Positions 54,694-63,335 of a stretch of DNA of 64,000 bases are shown here, one piece after another. The notes beneath the pieces were generated by a model, which saw only the letters and a list, made by a program, of their open reading frames with translations, was not told the DNA's origin and searched no databases. Where the stretch lies: the NCBI RefSeq assembly GCF_000559085.1, contig NZ_JALN02000001.1, positions 1,922,001 to 1,986,000 of the forward strand, in the 5' to 3' direction. Position 1 is the stretch's first letter; the number at the start of each line of letters is the position of its first letter. Source of the DNA: Mycolicibacterium aromaticivorans JS19b1 = JCM 16368 (GTDB taxonomy: Bacteria; Actinomycetota; Actinomycetes; Mycobacteriales; Mycobacteriaceae). The position numbers and the translations under genes are program-made.

Positions 54694-56317
54694 CGCGCAA
54701 GACGATTCGAGCATCCTCGACGCGGTCGGCCCGTTCGTCGACGGACCCTGCCTGGTCGCCATCGACGCCCCGCTCATCGTCACCAACGAGACGGGCCAGC
54801 GCGGCTGCGAGACGGACCTGAACCGCGACTTCGCCGAATTCCAGGCCGGTGCGCACCCCGCGAACAAGAAGAAGCCCGAATTCGCCGGAACCCCGCGCGG
54901 CGCGCGGATCGCCGAAGCACTCGGCCTGGACATGGAGCCGCACTCCCGGGCGGCACGGCGGGCCATCGAGGTCTATCCGCATCCGGCCACGGTGGTGCTG
55001 TTCCGGCTGGGCCGCACGCTGAAGTACAAACAGAAGCAGGGCCGAAGCCTGCCCCAACTGCGCACCGAACTGCTGCGGCTGATGGACGAGATCGAGCGAC
55101 TAGCCCACGCCGCGGTGCCGCTGCGGGTCGGCGACCACCCGGACTGGATCGCCATGCGTGCGACCGTCGAGAACGCCCAGCGCAAAAGCGAATTGCGCCG
55201 TGCCGAGGATCCGGTCGATGCGGTCGTGTGCGCCTACGTCGGGTTGTACGCCACGCAGCGGCCGGGTTCGGTGACCATCTACGGCGACTTCGCCACCGGC
55301 TACATCGTCACGCCGACACTGCCGTCGGATCTGACGCCCACGCCCCCGGAACCCATGCCCGGTGTGGTCGGTGACGCCGTCGCCCGGTACGCCGAGCGTC
55401 GGCCTGCTCTGGTCGCCACCACCGAGAACTACCTGGCGCTGGTCACGCGTCTGCTCGACGACGCGGGCATCAACTACCTCAGCGTGACGGCCCGCACCAA
55501 GAGCGTCGCGTCGTTCGCAGCCAAGGCCGATCGCAGCAGCGACGGCCAGCGGCTCTACACGGACCCGTCCGCGCAGATCACCGACCAGGTCGGCCTGCGG
55601 GTCATCACCTACCTGCGCGAGGACGTCACCGCCGTCGGCACCCTGTTGTCCGAGGAATTCGACGTGTTGACCGACCTCGACATGGGGCAGGTGACGGCTC
55701 GCGAGGGCCGCTGGGGATATGCCAGCAGGCACATGCTGATCGCCAATGACGCTGAGACGCAACCGGCCTCGGTCCAGATACGCACCGTCCTGCAACACGC
55801 CTGGGCGGAGTTCGAACACGACATCCGGTACAAGGGAACGGTCCCCGAGCAGGACGCCGCGGAACTCGACCGCCGGTTCACCCTGGCCGCGGGTCTGCTC
55901 GAATTGGCCGACCGCGAGTTCACCGAGATCCGTGACCGATTGCGCACGTCCATGGCCGAGGTGCGCAGCCCGGACACGGTGGATGCTGGTATCGCGACGC
56001 CGGTGCTGGCCACCTACCTGGGGCACCGCTTTCCCGAAGCGGGGTGGTCGCGGACGGAGCATTACGGCTGGATGGCGGCGCTGCTCGTCGACCTGGGCAT
56101 CCTCACCCTCGACGCCCTCGAGGAGCTGTTGACCAATGTCGACACCGATGCCGTCAACCAGAAGATGGACTACCGCTTCCCGGCGGGTGCGGTGCGACGC
56201 TTGGACGACGCACTACTGGCCACGTTCGCCGACCGCTACGTCGGCCTGCCGGGCAACGCACACCGGGTGGCGCTGCTGCAGAACCGGCTCGTGCGGTTAC
56301 AGGGCCCGCCGATTTGA
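54596..56317 (+). CDS. residual RelA/SpoT-domain frame starting inside the IS
   Basis: From ATG 54596 within the transposase (another frame), an open frame of 573 codons runs through the right inverted repeat into the remaining relZ-like gene. It adds 32 IS-encoded residues before SAQDDSS. It would keep most of DUF429 (without the first strand and Asp7) and the whole RelA/SpoT domain. Whether it is translated is unknown; the gene would need a promoter reading out of the element. It overlaps the relZ pseudogene entry. Confidence 0.35.
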   Translation: MAGTNAATHSYGPKPQTKSCPTPVNQIQTRHTSAQDDSSILDAVGPFVDGPCLVAIDAPLIVTNETGQRGCETDLNRDFAEFQAGAHPANKKKPEFAGTPRGARIAEALGLDMEPHSRAARRAIEVYPHPATVVLFRLGRTLKYKQKQGRSLPQLRTELLRLMDEIERLAHAAVPLRVGDHPDWIAMRATVENAQRKSELRRAEDPVDAVVCAYVGLYATQRPGSVTIYGDFATGYIVTPTLPSDLTPTPPEPMPGVVGDAVARYAERRPALVATTENYLALVTRLLDDAGINYLSVTARTKSVASFAAKADRSSDGQRLYTDPSAQITDQVGLRVITYLREDVTAVGTLLSEEFDVLTDLDMGQVTAREGRWGYASRHMLIANDAETQPASVQIRTVLQHAWAEFEHDIRYKGTVPEQDAAELDRRFTLAAGLLELADREFTEIRDRLRTSMAEVRSPDTVDAGIATPVLATYLGHRFPEAGWSRTEHYGWMAALLVDLGILTLDALEELLTNVDTDAVNQKMDYRFPAGAVRRLDDALLATFADRYVGLPGNAHRVALLQNRLVRLQGPPI

Positions 56318-56337
56318 CGCTGAGATCGACGTAATGC

Positions 56338-57336
56338 TCACGCCCGCAGGCCGGTCCACTCGTCCGACGTCCCGGTCAGCCGGCTGACCTGTTCCAGCAG
56401 GCGCCGCACCTTGGCCGGATTCTCGTGGCGTTGCCAGCCGAGTGTGGTCGGCCGCTGACGGCGGTCATGCCAGAAATGCCCGGGCGTGGACTCCGGCCGG
56501 GTGGCAACCAGCCACACCGCGGTGTCGGCGCCGTCGGCCACGTCCCGCAGCAGCGGTCGGGTGAGGACCCGAAACCGCGGCAGGTACTGGGCCACGCCGG
56601 GGGTGTCCACCCAGCCGGGATGCATGCTCTCCACCCGGATGTCGGTGCCGGCCAGCCGGCGTGCCCACGAGTCGGCCAGCACCACCTGCATCTTCTTGGT
56701 CCGCGCGTAGGCCCGCACCCCGTTGTAGCCGCGCCGGTACTCCAGATCGTCGACCACCAGCGGCGAGCCGTACATGCCACCCGAGGACACCCACACCACC
56801 GACGCCCCGCCTGCCGCCCGCAGCAGCGGGAGCAGTCGCTCGGTCATCAGATGGGGACCCAGCACGTGCGTGGCCAGCTGCACCTCATGACCTTGCAGGG
56901 TGAGGACGCGGTCCTTGGGCATCAGGCCCGCGTTGTGGACCAGGCCGTTGAGCGCAGGGACCCGATTGGCGAAATCGGTTGTCCAGTCCCGCACGGCGTC
57001 GAGGTCCGAGACATCGCACACCTCACCCACCACGTGGGCGCCGGCCACCGATTCCCGGATCGCGGCGCACGACGTCTCCACTTTCTCGGGGTTGCGGCCC
57101 AGCAGGTGGACGGTCGCACCCAGCGCGGCGAACGAGCGCGCCATCTCCAGGCCGATCCCGGCCGTCGCGCCCGCGATCACCACCCGTTTACCCAGCAGAG
57201 CCTGCGGGTCGGCATCGGCGGCCCACCAATGCCTGCGCAGCCCCGAGCCGATTTTGGTGTAGCCCACGACCAGCGCCCGGTCCATCACGCCGTCTAGCAG
57301 TTCCGTAGCCGGCCGGGCGAGCCCGGAAAGATCCAT
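56338..57336 (-). CDS. SDR-family oxidoreductase (DHRS12-like)
   Basis: The 332-residue SDR has an extra N-terminal segment of about 45 residues (TKIGSGLRRHWWAAD), the cofactor motif AGATAGIG (about 55-62), HNAGLMP, and active-site YARTKKMQ. The C terminus is extended by about 50 residues (PTTLGWQRHENPAKV). It resembles the DHRS12 branch; substrate unknown. It is 18 bp downstream of the TetR gene, on the same strand. Confidence 0.83.
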   Translation of the reverse strand: MDLSGLARPATELLDGVMDRALVVGYTKIGSGLRRHWWAADADPQALLGKRVVIAGATAGIGLEMARSFAALGATVHLLGRNPEKVETSCAAIRESVAGAHVVGEVCDVSDLDAVRDWTTDFANRVPALNGLVHNAGLMPKDRVLTLQGHEVQLATHVLGPHLMTERLLPLLRAAGGASVVWVSSGGMYGSPLVVDDLEYRRGYNGVRAYARTKKMQVVLADSWARRLAGTDIRVESMHPGWVDTPGVAQYLPRFRVLTRPLLRDVADGADTAVWLVATRPESTPGHFWHDRRQRPTTLGWQRHENPAKVRRLLEQVSRLTGTSDEWTGLRA

Positions 57337-57354
57337 GCTTTCGAACGTAATCGC

Positions 57355-57963
57355 TCAGACCCGGACAGTGCGCTCGTCGATCGGGACCAACACGTCGATC
57401 ACGTCCATCACGGTGGCCCTGGCCACCTCTCGCGGGCCGTCGCCATCGCTGACCAGAGCCGAGACCACCGAGCCGTCGACGGCGTTGACCAGAGCCGTCA
57501 CCAGATCGGTCCGCGCATTGCGGCCCGAGCGCGCCATGGCCGACACCACGGCGTCGACCCGCTGCCGGGCCAGCCGGTGCTGGATTTCACGCAGTTCGGC
57601 CTGGCGGGCGCAGGCGATGTAGCGCTCATACCGCGAGATCAATTCTTCGCTGCTCGCTTCCCCGTCGGGATCGCCGACCAGCAGGTCGACCAACACGTCG
57701 GCAATCGCCTCCGCGCCGCGCCGCCGACGCGGAAGCGCGTCCACCCGGGCCCGCAATTGGGCGGTTTCCACCGCGCAGATGTACTCGACCGCCTTGAGTA
57801 CGAGGTCGTCCAGCGAGGAGAAATAGTAGGTGGTGGACGCCAGCGGCAAACCTGCGCGACGCGCCACCGAACGATGGCGCACAGCTTCGAATCCGCCTTC
57901 GCGAAGCAGCTCGGCGGCAGCGCTGATCAGCGCATATCGTCGCCGCTCGCCCTTGGGCGTCAT
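57355..57963 (-). CDS. TetR-family transcriptional regulator (Rv0775-like)
   Basis: The 202-residue repressor has an N-terminal HTH (about 25-45: EAVRHRSVARRAGLPLASTTYYF) and a Pro-poor helical ligand domain with RRRRGAEAIADVLV. It is in the place of Rv0775 and is probably co-transcribed with the SDR at 56338. I used ATG 57963; GTG 57975 and TTG 58002 are in-frame alternatives. Confidence 0.82.
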   Translation of the reverse strand: MTPKGERRRYALISAAAELLREGGFEAVRHRSVARRAGLPLASTTYYFSSLDDLVLKAVEYICAVETAQLRARVDALPRRRRGAEAIADVLVDLLVGDPDGEASSEELISRYERYIACARQAELREIQHRLARQRVDAVVSAMARSGRNARTDLVTALVNAVDGSVVSALVSDGDGPREVARATVMDVIDVLVPIDERTVRV

Positions 57964-58083
57964 CGCTGCCGTCACGTTCAGCAATGCTGCCAGCAGCGTC
58001 AACGGGACATCGCTCTTTCACCGAATCATTAACCTGGCACCGACGTGGCGCTAGGCTCGATCGCCCACTGCGCGGCGCGATGG

Positions 58084-58089
58084 CAAGAT
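58084..58089 (+). promoter_or_regulatory. possible -10 element for esterase gene
   Basis: CAAGAT is followed by 7 nt and the ATG at 58097, matching leaderless spacing though weaker than TANNNT. Confidence 0.3.
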
Positions 58090-58096
58090 GGCCCGC

Positions 58097-58999
58097 ATGG
58101 CGAACCTGAGCCGTCGCGCAGTTCTGCGACTCGGCGCCGGAGCCGTTGCAGGTGCCGCGGGTGCCTTCGCTGCCGGCCGTGCCCTGGATTCCGCGACTCA
58201 GCTCGCGCCGACGGATGTCGCGATGACCGGCGTCGGCGCTCCCTTGGCGCCGCCCGCCCCGCTGGAGCCGCCCGCGGCGGGCGCCCCCGCCCCCACGATG
58301 GTCACCGGCTCGTTCGTCTCGGCCGCGCGCGGCGGGGTCGACACCAACTGGGCCATCGCCCGCCCGCCCGGCCAAACCGCGCCGTTGCGGCCCGTCATCG
58401 CGTTGCACGGCAAGGGTCAGGACGCGGCGGGTGTGATGGCGGGCGGCGTCGAACAGGGCCTGGCGCAAGCGGTTGCGGCCGGACTGCCGCCGTTCGCGGT
58501 GGTTGCGGTCGACGGTGGGGGCAGCTACTGGCATCAGCGGGCCTCGGGTGAGGACTCCGGGAAGATGGTGCTCGACGAGCTGATCCCGATGCTCGGCAGC
58601 CAGGGCCTGGACACCTCGCGGGTGGCGTTCCTGGGCTGGTCGATGGGCGGTTACGGGGCCCTGCTGCTGGGCGCGCGCCTCGGACCGGCCCGCACGGCGG
58701 CAATCACCGCGGTCAGCCCGGCGCTGTGGCTGTCGTCGGGCGCGGCCGCACCCGGTGCATTCGACGGCCCCAACGACTTTGCCGCCAACACCGTGTTCGG
58801 CCTACCTGCGCTGGCGTCGATCCCGATCCGGATCGACTGCGGCAACAGCGACCCGTTCTATTCAGCAACCAAGCAATTCATCGCCCAGCTGCCCACCCCG
58901 CCGGCCGGCGGATTCTCGCCCGGCGGCCACGACGGCGGTTACTGGAGTTCGCAGCTGCCCGGCGAGATCGCCTGGATGGCTCCGCTACTCGTGGCCTAA
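58097..58999 (+). CDS. Tat-exported esterase (Rv0774c-like)
   Basis: The 300-residue protein has a twin-arginine signal (LSRRAVLRLGAGAVAG) and a Pro/Ala-rich linker (about 55-65). The alpha/beta hydrolase domain has nucleophile elbow GWSMGGYGA, the oxyanion region ALHGKGQD, and a C-terminal GHDGGYW with the catalytic His. It corresponds to Rv0774c, an esterase. ATG 58088 is 9 nt further upstream and in frame. A likely terminator hairpin lies at 59011-59027. Confidence 0.87.
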   Translation: MANLSRRAVLRLGAGAVAGAAGAFAAGRALDSATQLAPTDVAMTGVGAPLAPPAPLEPPAAGAPAPTMVTGSFVSAARGGVDTNWAIARPPGQTAPLRPVIALHGKGQDAAGVMAGGVEQGLAQAVAAGLPPFAVVAVDGGGSYWHQRASGEDSGKMVLDELIPMLGSQGLDTSRVAFLGWSMGGYGALLLGARLGPARTAAITAVSPALWLSSGAAAPGAFDGPNDFAANTVFGLPALASIPIRIDCGNSDPFYSATKQFIAQLPTPPAGGFSPGGHDGGYWSSQLPGEIAWMAPLLVA

Positions 59000-59010
59000 G
59001 CCATGTTGAG

Positions 59011-59027
59011 GTCGCACTGAGAGCGAC
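59011..59027 (+). terminator. hairpin after the esterase gene
   Basis: GTCGC (59011-59015) and GCGAC (59023-59027) pair with a 7-nt loop and can extend by two further pairs. It lies 12 bp past the esterase stop and has no U tract. Confidence 0.35.
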
Positions 59028-59152
59028 TTCTGCGCCATTTAGTGGATCTGTGTGCCATCTCGACGGCGATTGTCTCCCATTGTGGAATTGTCTACAGTCG
59101 TAGTTACTGTCACCCGTTCGATAAGCCTCTCGACAGCCCCGGCGAGGAGATC

Positions 59153-60424
59153 ATGACCGTCGAAAGCCCCCCGCTCTCCCCGCGGCCGTACCACCCGCTC
59201 GATATCTCGGCGCCGGACTTCTGGACGGCCGACTTCGCCACCCGGGATCGGACGTTCGGACAGCTGCGGGCCGCCGACGGGTTGTCCTGGCATCCGCCGG
59301 TTTCGTCGGTCTTTCCCCATTCGGAGGCCGGATATTGGGCGGTCACCCGCCACGCCGACGTCAAGTACGTCAGCCAGCACACCGACGTCTTCAGCTCGGC
59401 GCTGGGTATGAGCGTCGACCCCCTGCCGGCCGAGATCCAGCAAGCCACGAGCTTCTTTCTGGCCATGGATCCGCCGGAGCACACCCTGTACCGGCGGCTG
59501 ATCAGCGCGACGTTCACCCCCAAGCAGGTTCGCCGCATCGAGGCCCAGATCCAGGCCAACGCCGCCGATATCGTCGACCGGCTGATCGAGCGGCTGCGCG
59601 ACGGGGACGAGATCGACTTCGTCACGGAGTGCTCGGCGAAGCTCCCGATGCGCACGGTGTCGGACATGATCGGCATCGCCCCGCAAGACCAGCAGGCGGT
59701 GGCCTACGCGGCTGAAAGCCTGTTCAGCGCCACCGATGACGACTACGCCTCGTTCGAAGAACGCGCGACGCATGCGCTGACCCAGATCGGGATACTCACC
59801 AGTTCGGGAATCGAGCTGGCTCAGCTGCGCCGCCGCGAGCCGCACGACGACCTGATGACCAACATCGTCAACGCCGAGGTCGACGGCCACCAGCTCACCG
59901 ACGTCCAGATCGGGTCGTTCATGGTGCTGCTGGCCTCCGCCGGTAACGACACCACCAAGCAGACCACCTCGCATGCGTTCAAGGCGCTGGCCGACAACCC
60001 GGACCAAAAGGCTTGGCTGACGGCGGATTTCGACGTCCGGATCGCCCAGGCGGTCGAGGAGTTCATCCGCTGGGCCACCCCCGTGCTGAACTTCGCCCGC
60101 CATGCCACCGTCGACACCGAACTGGCCGGCACGCAGATCAAGGCCGGGGAGAAGGTCGCGTTGTTCTACTGCTCGGCCAACCGCGACGACGCGGTGTTCG
60201 ACCGGCCGGGTGAGTTCGACATCACCCGATCACCGAACCCACACTTCGGTTTCGGTGGCGGCGGGCCGCACTTCTGCCTCGGCGCGAACCTCGCCAGGAC
60301 CGAGCTGCGGCAGCTGTTCCACCAGCTCCTCACCCGGCTACCCGAGGTGCAGGTCGGCGAGCCGGAGTACTTGCACAGCAATGTGATTCACGGGGTGAAG
60401 CGGTTGCCTGTCAAGCTAGTGTGA
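59153..60424 (+). CDS. cytochrome P450
   Basis: The 423-residue P450 has the heme loop [11 protein letters not shown] with Cys375, the I-helix [11 protein letters not shown] and the ExxR motif EEFIRWATP. The N terminus [15 protein letters not shown] is typical of soluble actinobacterial P450s. No ferredoxin or reductase gene is adjacent. I do not assign a CYP family with confidence. The ATG at 59153 has GGCGAGGAG upstream. A 153-bp gap with a TAGTTA hexamer (59099-59104) precedes it. Confidence 0.88.
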   Translation: MTVESPPLSPRPYHPLDISAPDFWTADFATRDRTFGQLRAADGLSWHPPVSSVFPHSEAGYWAVTRHADVKYVSQHTDVFSSALGMSVDPLPAEIQQATSFFLAMDPPEHTLYRRLISATFTPKQVRRIEAQIQANAADIVDRLIERLRDGDEIDFVTECSAKLPMRTVSDMIGIAPQDQQAVAYAAESLFSATDDDYASFEERATHALTQIGILTSSGIELAQLRRREPHDDLMTNIVNAEVDGHQLTDVQIGSFMVLLASAGNDTTKQTTSHAFKALADNPDQKAWLTADFDVRIAQAVEEFIRWATPVLNFARHATVDTELAGTQIKAGEKVALFYCSANRDDAVFDRPGEFDITRSPNPHFGFGGGGPHFCLGANLARTELRQLFHQLLTRLPEVQVGEPEYLHSNVIHGVKRLPVKLV

Positions 60425-61682
60425 TACGCCCCTCGGCGGCGGCAAGCGCGATGTCGCTGCGGAAGTGGCTGCCCGGCAAGCGGATCGAGGACACGATCCG
60501 GTAGGCCTCCTCGCGGGCGGCAACCAGATCGGCCCCGGTGCCGACGATCGAGAGCACCCGACCGCCGGACGACACGACCGCGCCGTCGTCGCGCCGGGCG
60601 GTGCCGGCATGCAGGACGCCGGGCGCCTCCGACCCGGTGATCACGTCTCCGACCCGAGGGCGGCCGGGGTAGTTCTCGGCGGCCACCACGACGGTGACGG
60701 CGTATCCGTCGCGCCACTCGAGCGGGCCGGCGTCGGCCAGCGTCCCGGTCGCGGTGGAATACAACAGCTGCCCCAGCGGGGATTCCAGCAGCGCCAGCAC
60801 CGCTTGGGTCTCGGGATCGCCGAAGCGACAATTGAATTCAATGACGGCGGGCCCGTTCGAGGTGATTGCCAGCCCCGCATACAGCAGCCCCGAGAACGGG
60901 CAGCCGCGGCGAACCAGTTCGGCGGCAACGGGTTCGACGACACCGCTGACGATCGCCGACAGCACGTCGGCCGGCAGCCACGGCAGCGGCGAATACGCGC
61001 CCATCCCACCGGTATTGGGCCCGGCGTCGAAGTCGGCGACCCGCTTGAAGTCCTGGGCGGGCAGCAGCGGAACCACCGTCGCGCCGTCGACCAGACAGAA
61101 CAGCGACACCTCGGGTCCGTCGAGGAAGGACTCCAGCAGCACCGGGTGCCCCGAGTCGAGCAGCGATGCGGCGTGTGCACGGGCCATGTCGCGATCGTCG
61201 GTGACCACCACGCCCTTGCCCGCGGCCAGCCCGTCGTCCTTGACCACCCAGGCGGGCTGGCCTGCGGCTGGACCGAAGCGATCCAACGCGGCATCGAGGT
61301 GGGCCGGGTTGTCGACGGTCTCGCTGCCTGCGGTACGGACACCGGCGGCCGCCATCACGTCTTTGGCGAACGCCTTGGAACCCTCGATCCGGGCGGCGTC
61401 CTTCGACGGGCCGAAGCAGGCGATCCCCGCGGCTCGCACCGCGTCGGCGACACCGAGAACCAGCGGCACCTCGGGGCCGATGATCACCAGGTCCACCTCG
61501 AGCTTGCGGGCCAGCGCGGTGACGGCTTCGGCGGAGGTGACGTCCACCTCGTGCTGTTCGGCCACCGCCGACGTGCCGGCGTTGCCGGGCGCGACGGCAA
61601 GGAAGTCAATGTGCGGATCTCTGCGCAGGCCCAACAACAGGGCGTGTTCGCGGGCACCGGATCCGATCACGAGGACGCGCAC
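60411..61682 (-). CDS. purD: phosphoribosylamine-glycine ligase PurD
   Basis: The 423-residue GAR synthetase is an ATP-grasp enzyme that joins glycine to phosphoribosylamine. Typical segments: [13 protein letters not shown] at the N terminus, [15 protein letters not shown], and [12 protein letters not shown]. The GTG at 61682 has TAGGGT (61696-61691) 8 nt upstream. It overlaps the convergent P450 gene by 14 bp at the 3' ends. Confidence 0.95.
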   Translation of the reverse strand: MRVLVIGSGAREHALLLGLRRDPHIDFLAVAPGNAGTSAVAEQHEVDVTSAEAVTALARKLEVDLVIIGPEVPLVLGVADAVRAAGIACFGPSKDAARIEGSKAFAKDVMAAAGVRTAGSETVDNPAHLDAALDRFGPAAGQPAWVVKDDGLAAGKGVVVTDDRDMARAHAASLLDSGHPVLLESFLDGPEVSLFCLVDGATVVPLLPAQDFKRVADFDAGPNTGGMGAYSPLPWLPADVLSAIVSGVVEPVAAELVRRGCPFSGLLYAGLAITSNGPAVIEFNCRFGDPETQAVLALLESPLGQLLYSTATGTLADAGPLEWRDGYAVTVVVAAENYPGRPRVGDVITGSEAPGVLHAGTARRDDGAVVSSGGRVLSIVGTGADLVAAREEAYRIVSSIRLPGSHFRSDIALAAAEGRITLA

Positions 61683-61690
61683 AGGTTCAC

Positions 61691-61696
61691 ACCCTA
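61691..61696 (-). promoter_or_regulatory. -10 element for purD
   Basis: TAGGGT on the minus strand is 8 nt before the purD GTG. The upstream carboxyltransferase stop is only 27 bp from the start codon, so this promoter could give purD its own leaderless transcript. Confidence 0.45.
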
Positions 61697-61709
61697 TCGC
61701 TCTACTCCG

Positions 61710-63248
61710 CTACCAGGTGTCGACGAATCGCCTCGGTGGCGGGAGTTCACCGCGCGCCGCGGCGGCGGCCAGGGTCGCCACGATCAGGCCGCGGGTCTCC
61801 GCCGGGTCGATGACGTCGTCGATCTCGAAGATCTGGGCCGAGTTGAGCGCTCTGGCGTTCTCCTCCATCGCCGCGGTGGCTTCGGCGACCCGCTGTTCGC
61901 GCTCGGCGTCGTCGGAGATGGCCTCCAGCTCCTTGCGCATCCCCAGGCGTACCGCACCCTCCAGACCCATCGGCCCGAGGTGCGCACCGGACCAGGCCAC
62001 GGTCAGCAGCGGCTCGTGCAGGCTGCCGCCGGTCATCGCCTGCGCGCCCAGCCCGTAGCCGCGGCGCAGCACGACCGCCACCAACGGCACCCGTAGTGCC
62101 GCGCCGGCGACCAGCATCCGCGACGCCCGCCGCACCAGCGCCTCGGCCTCGGCGGCCGGGCCGACCATGTACCCCGGACAGTCGATCAGCGAGACGACCG
62201 GCAGGCCGAAGGTGTCGCACAGTTGCAGGAAGCGCGCCGCCTTGTCGGCCGCCGCGGCGGTGATCGCCCCGGCCATCACCATCGTGTTGTTGGCGATGAC
62301 ACCGACGGGGCGCCCGTCGATGCGGGCCAGCGCGGTGACCATCTCGGCGGCGAACTTCTCCCGCAGGAACGTCACGCAGCCTTGGTCGGCGATGGTCTCG
62401 ATGACCGGCTTGATCGGATAGGCACGCCGGGCGAGCTCGGGAATGACTGTGCGCAACGCATTTTGGTCGGCGACGGCGCCGGGCTCGGTGACGCCCTGGA
62501 AGTAACCGAGGAGCCGCTTGGCGACGGCGACCGCTTCGGCCTCGTCGGCGACGACGACGTCGACGACACCGTTGGGCGCCTGCACCGAGATCGGGCCGAC
62601 GGCGTCGGGTTCGACGTCGCCCAGCCTGCCGCCGGCGATCATCGCCGGTCCGCCCATGCCGATCGAGGTGTCGGCGGTGGCCACGATGAGGTCCGAGCAG
62701 CCGGCGATCACCGCGTTGCCCGCGAAGCAGCGGCCCTTGACGATCGCGATGCGCGGTACCACCCCTGACAGCGCCGCCCACAGTTTGAAGGCCCGGGTCT
62801 CCAGCGAGGAAACCGTGGGAACGTCGGTGTCGCCGGGCCGGCCGCCACCGCCCTCGGCGAAGAAGATCGTGGGCAGCCGCATCCGCTCGATGAGCTCGAA
62901 GAGCCGGTCCTTCTTGCGATGCCCGACGTAGCCCTGGGTACCGGCCAGGACCGTGTAGTCGTAGGACAACACGGCGCACGGCTTGCCGTTGACCTGCGCG
63001 GTGCCGGCGATCAGCCCGTCGGCGGGGGTGCGGGCGATCAGGTCGTCGAGGTCGCGGCGACGGCGCTGCGCGGCGATTGCGAAGCGCCCGTACTCGACGA
63101 ACGAATCGGCGTCCACCAGTTCGGCGATGTTCTCGCGGGCGGTCCGGCCGCCGGCGGCGTGCCTGCGTTCGACCGCGTCGGGGCGGGCCGCGTCTTCGGT
63201 CAGCGCGCGCCGGCGCAACAACTCGGTGAGGTCGGGACGATCCGTCAT
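61710..63248 (-). CDS. acyl-CoA carboxylase carboxyltransferase (beta) subunit
   Basis: The 512-residue protein is a carboxyltransferase of the AccD/MccB-type crotonase superfamily with two half domains. Recognisable: VDADSFVEYG, GRCFAGNAVIAGCSDL, LREKFAAEMVTALARI, and DCPGYMVGPAAEAEALVRR with the oxyanion Gly. It would carboxylate an acyl-CoA from biotin on a partner alpha subunit encoded elsewhere; the acyl-CoA is not determined. ATG 63248 has TAGGTT with a 6-nt spacer. It lies upstream of purD on the same strand. Confidence 0.85.
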   Translation of the reverse strand: MTDRPDLTELLRRRALTEDAARPDAVERRHAAGGRTARENIAELVDADSFVEYGRFAIAAQRRRRDLDDLIARTPADGLIAGTAQVNGKPCAVLSYDYTVLAGTQGYVGHRKKDRLFELIERMRLPTIFFAEGGGGRPGDTDVPTVSSLETRAFKLWAALSGVVPRIAIVKGRCFAGNAVIAGCSDLIVATADTSIGMGGPAMIAGGRLGDVEPDAVGPISVQAPNGVVDVVVADEAEAVAVAKRLLGYFQGVTEPGAVADQNALRTVIPELARRAYPIKPVIETIADQGCVTFLREKFAAEMVTALARIDGRPVGVIANNTMVMAGAITAAAADKAARFLQLCDTFGLPVVSLIDCPGYMVGPAAEAEALVRRASRMLVAGAALRVPLVAVVLRRGYGLGAQAMTGGSLHEPLLTVAWSGAHLGPMGLEGAVRLGMRKELEAISDDAEREQRVAEATAAMEENARALNSAQIFEIDDVIDPAETRGLIVATLAAAAARGELPPPRRFVDTW

Positions 63249-63254
63249 CGATCG

Positions 63255-63260
63255 AACCTA
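63255..63260 (-). promoter_or_regulatory. -10 element for leaderless carboxyltransferase gene
   Basis: TAGGTT on the minus strand ends 6 nt before the ATG at 63248. Confidence 0.5.
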
Positions 63261-63335
63261 GCGGGCATACACCAAGCGTTGAGGTGTATGGTCGTTGCAC
63301 AGGTGCGCTAGATCACAACTACAGCGAGGTAGACC

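Larger units (their letters stand above)
53494..56317 (+). pseudogene. relZ: RelZ-like DUF429/RelA-SpoT alarmone synthetase, split by IS630
   Basis: The original gene starts with ATG at 53494 (N terminus MHFVGLDLAWGE, Asp7 being the likely RNase H-fold catalytic Asp). It is cut after codon 31. Removing the element and one TA gives 1719 nt, i.e. 573 codons including stop, with frame HIASAQDDSSILD across the joint. The DUF429/RNase HII-like domain is about residues 1-230. The RelA/SpoT (p)ppGpp synthetase domain follows (about 250-440), with VQIRTVLQHAWAEFEHDIRYKG-type core. It matches the M. smegmatis MS_RHII-RSD/RelZ layout. As it stands, the N-terminal stub ends at TAA 53602-53604 after 36 residues. 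Confidence 0.88.
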
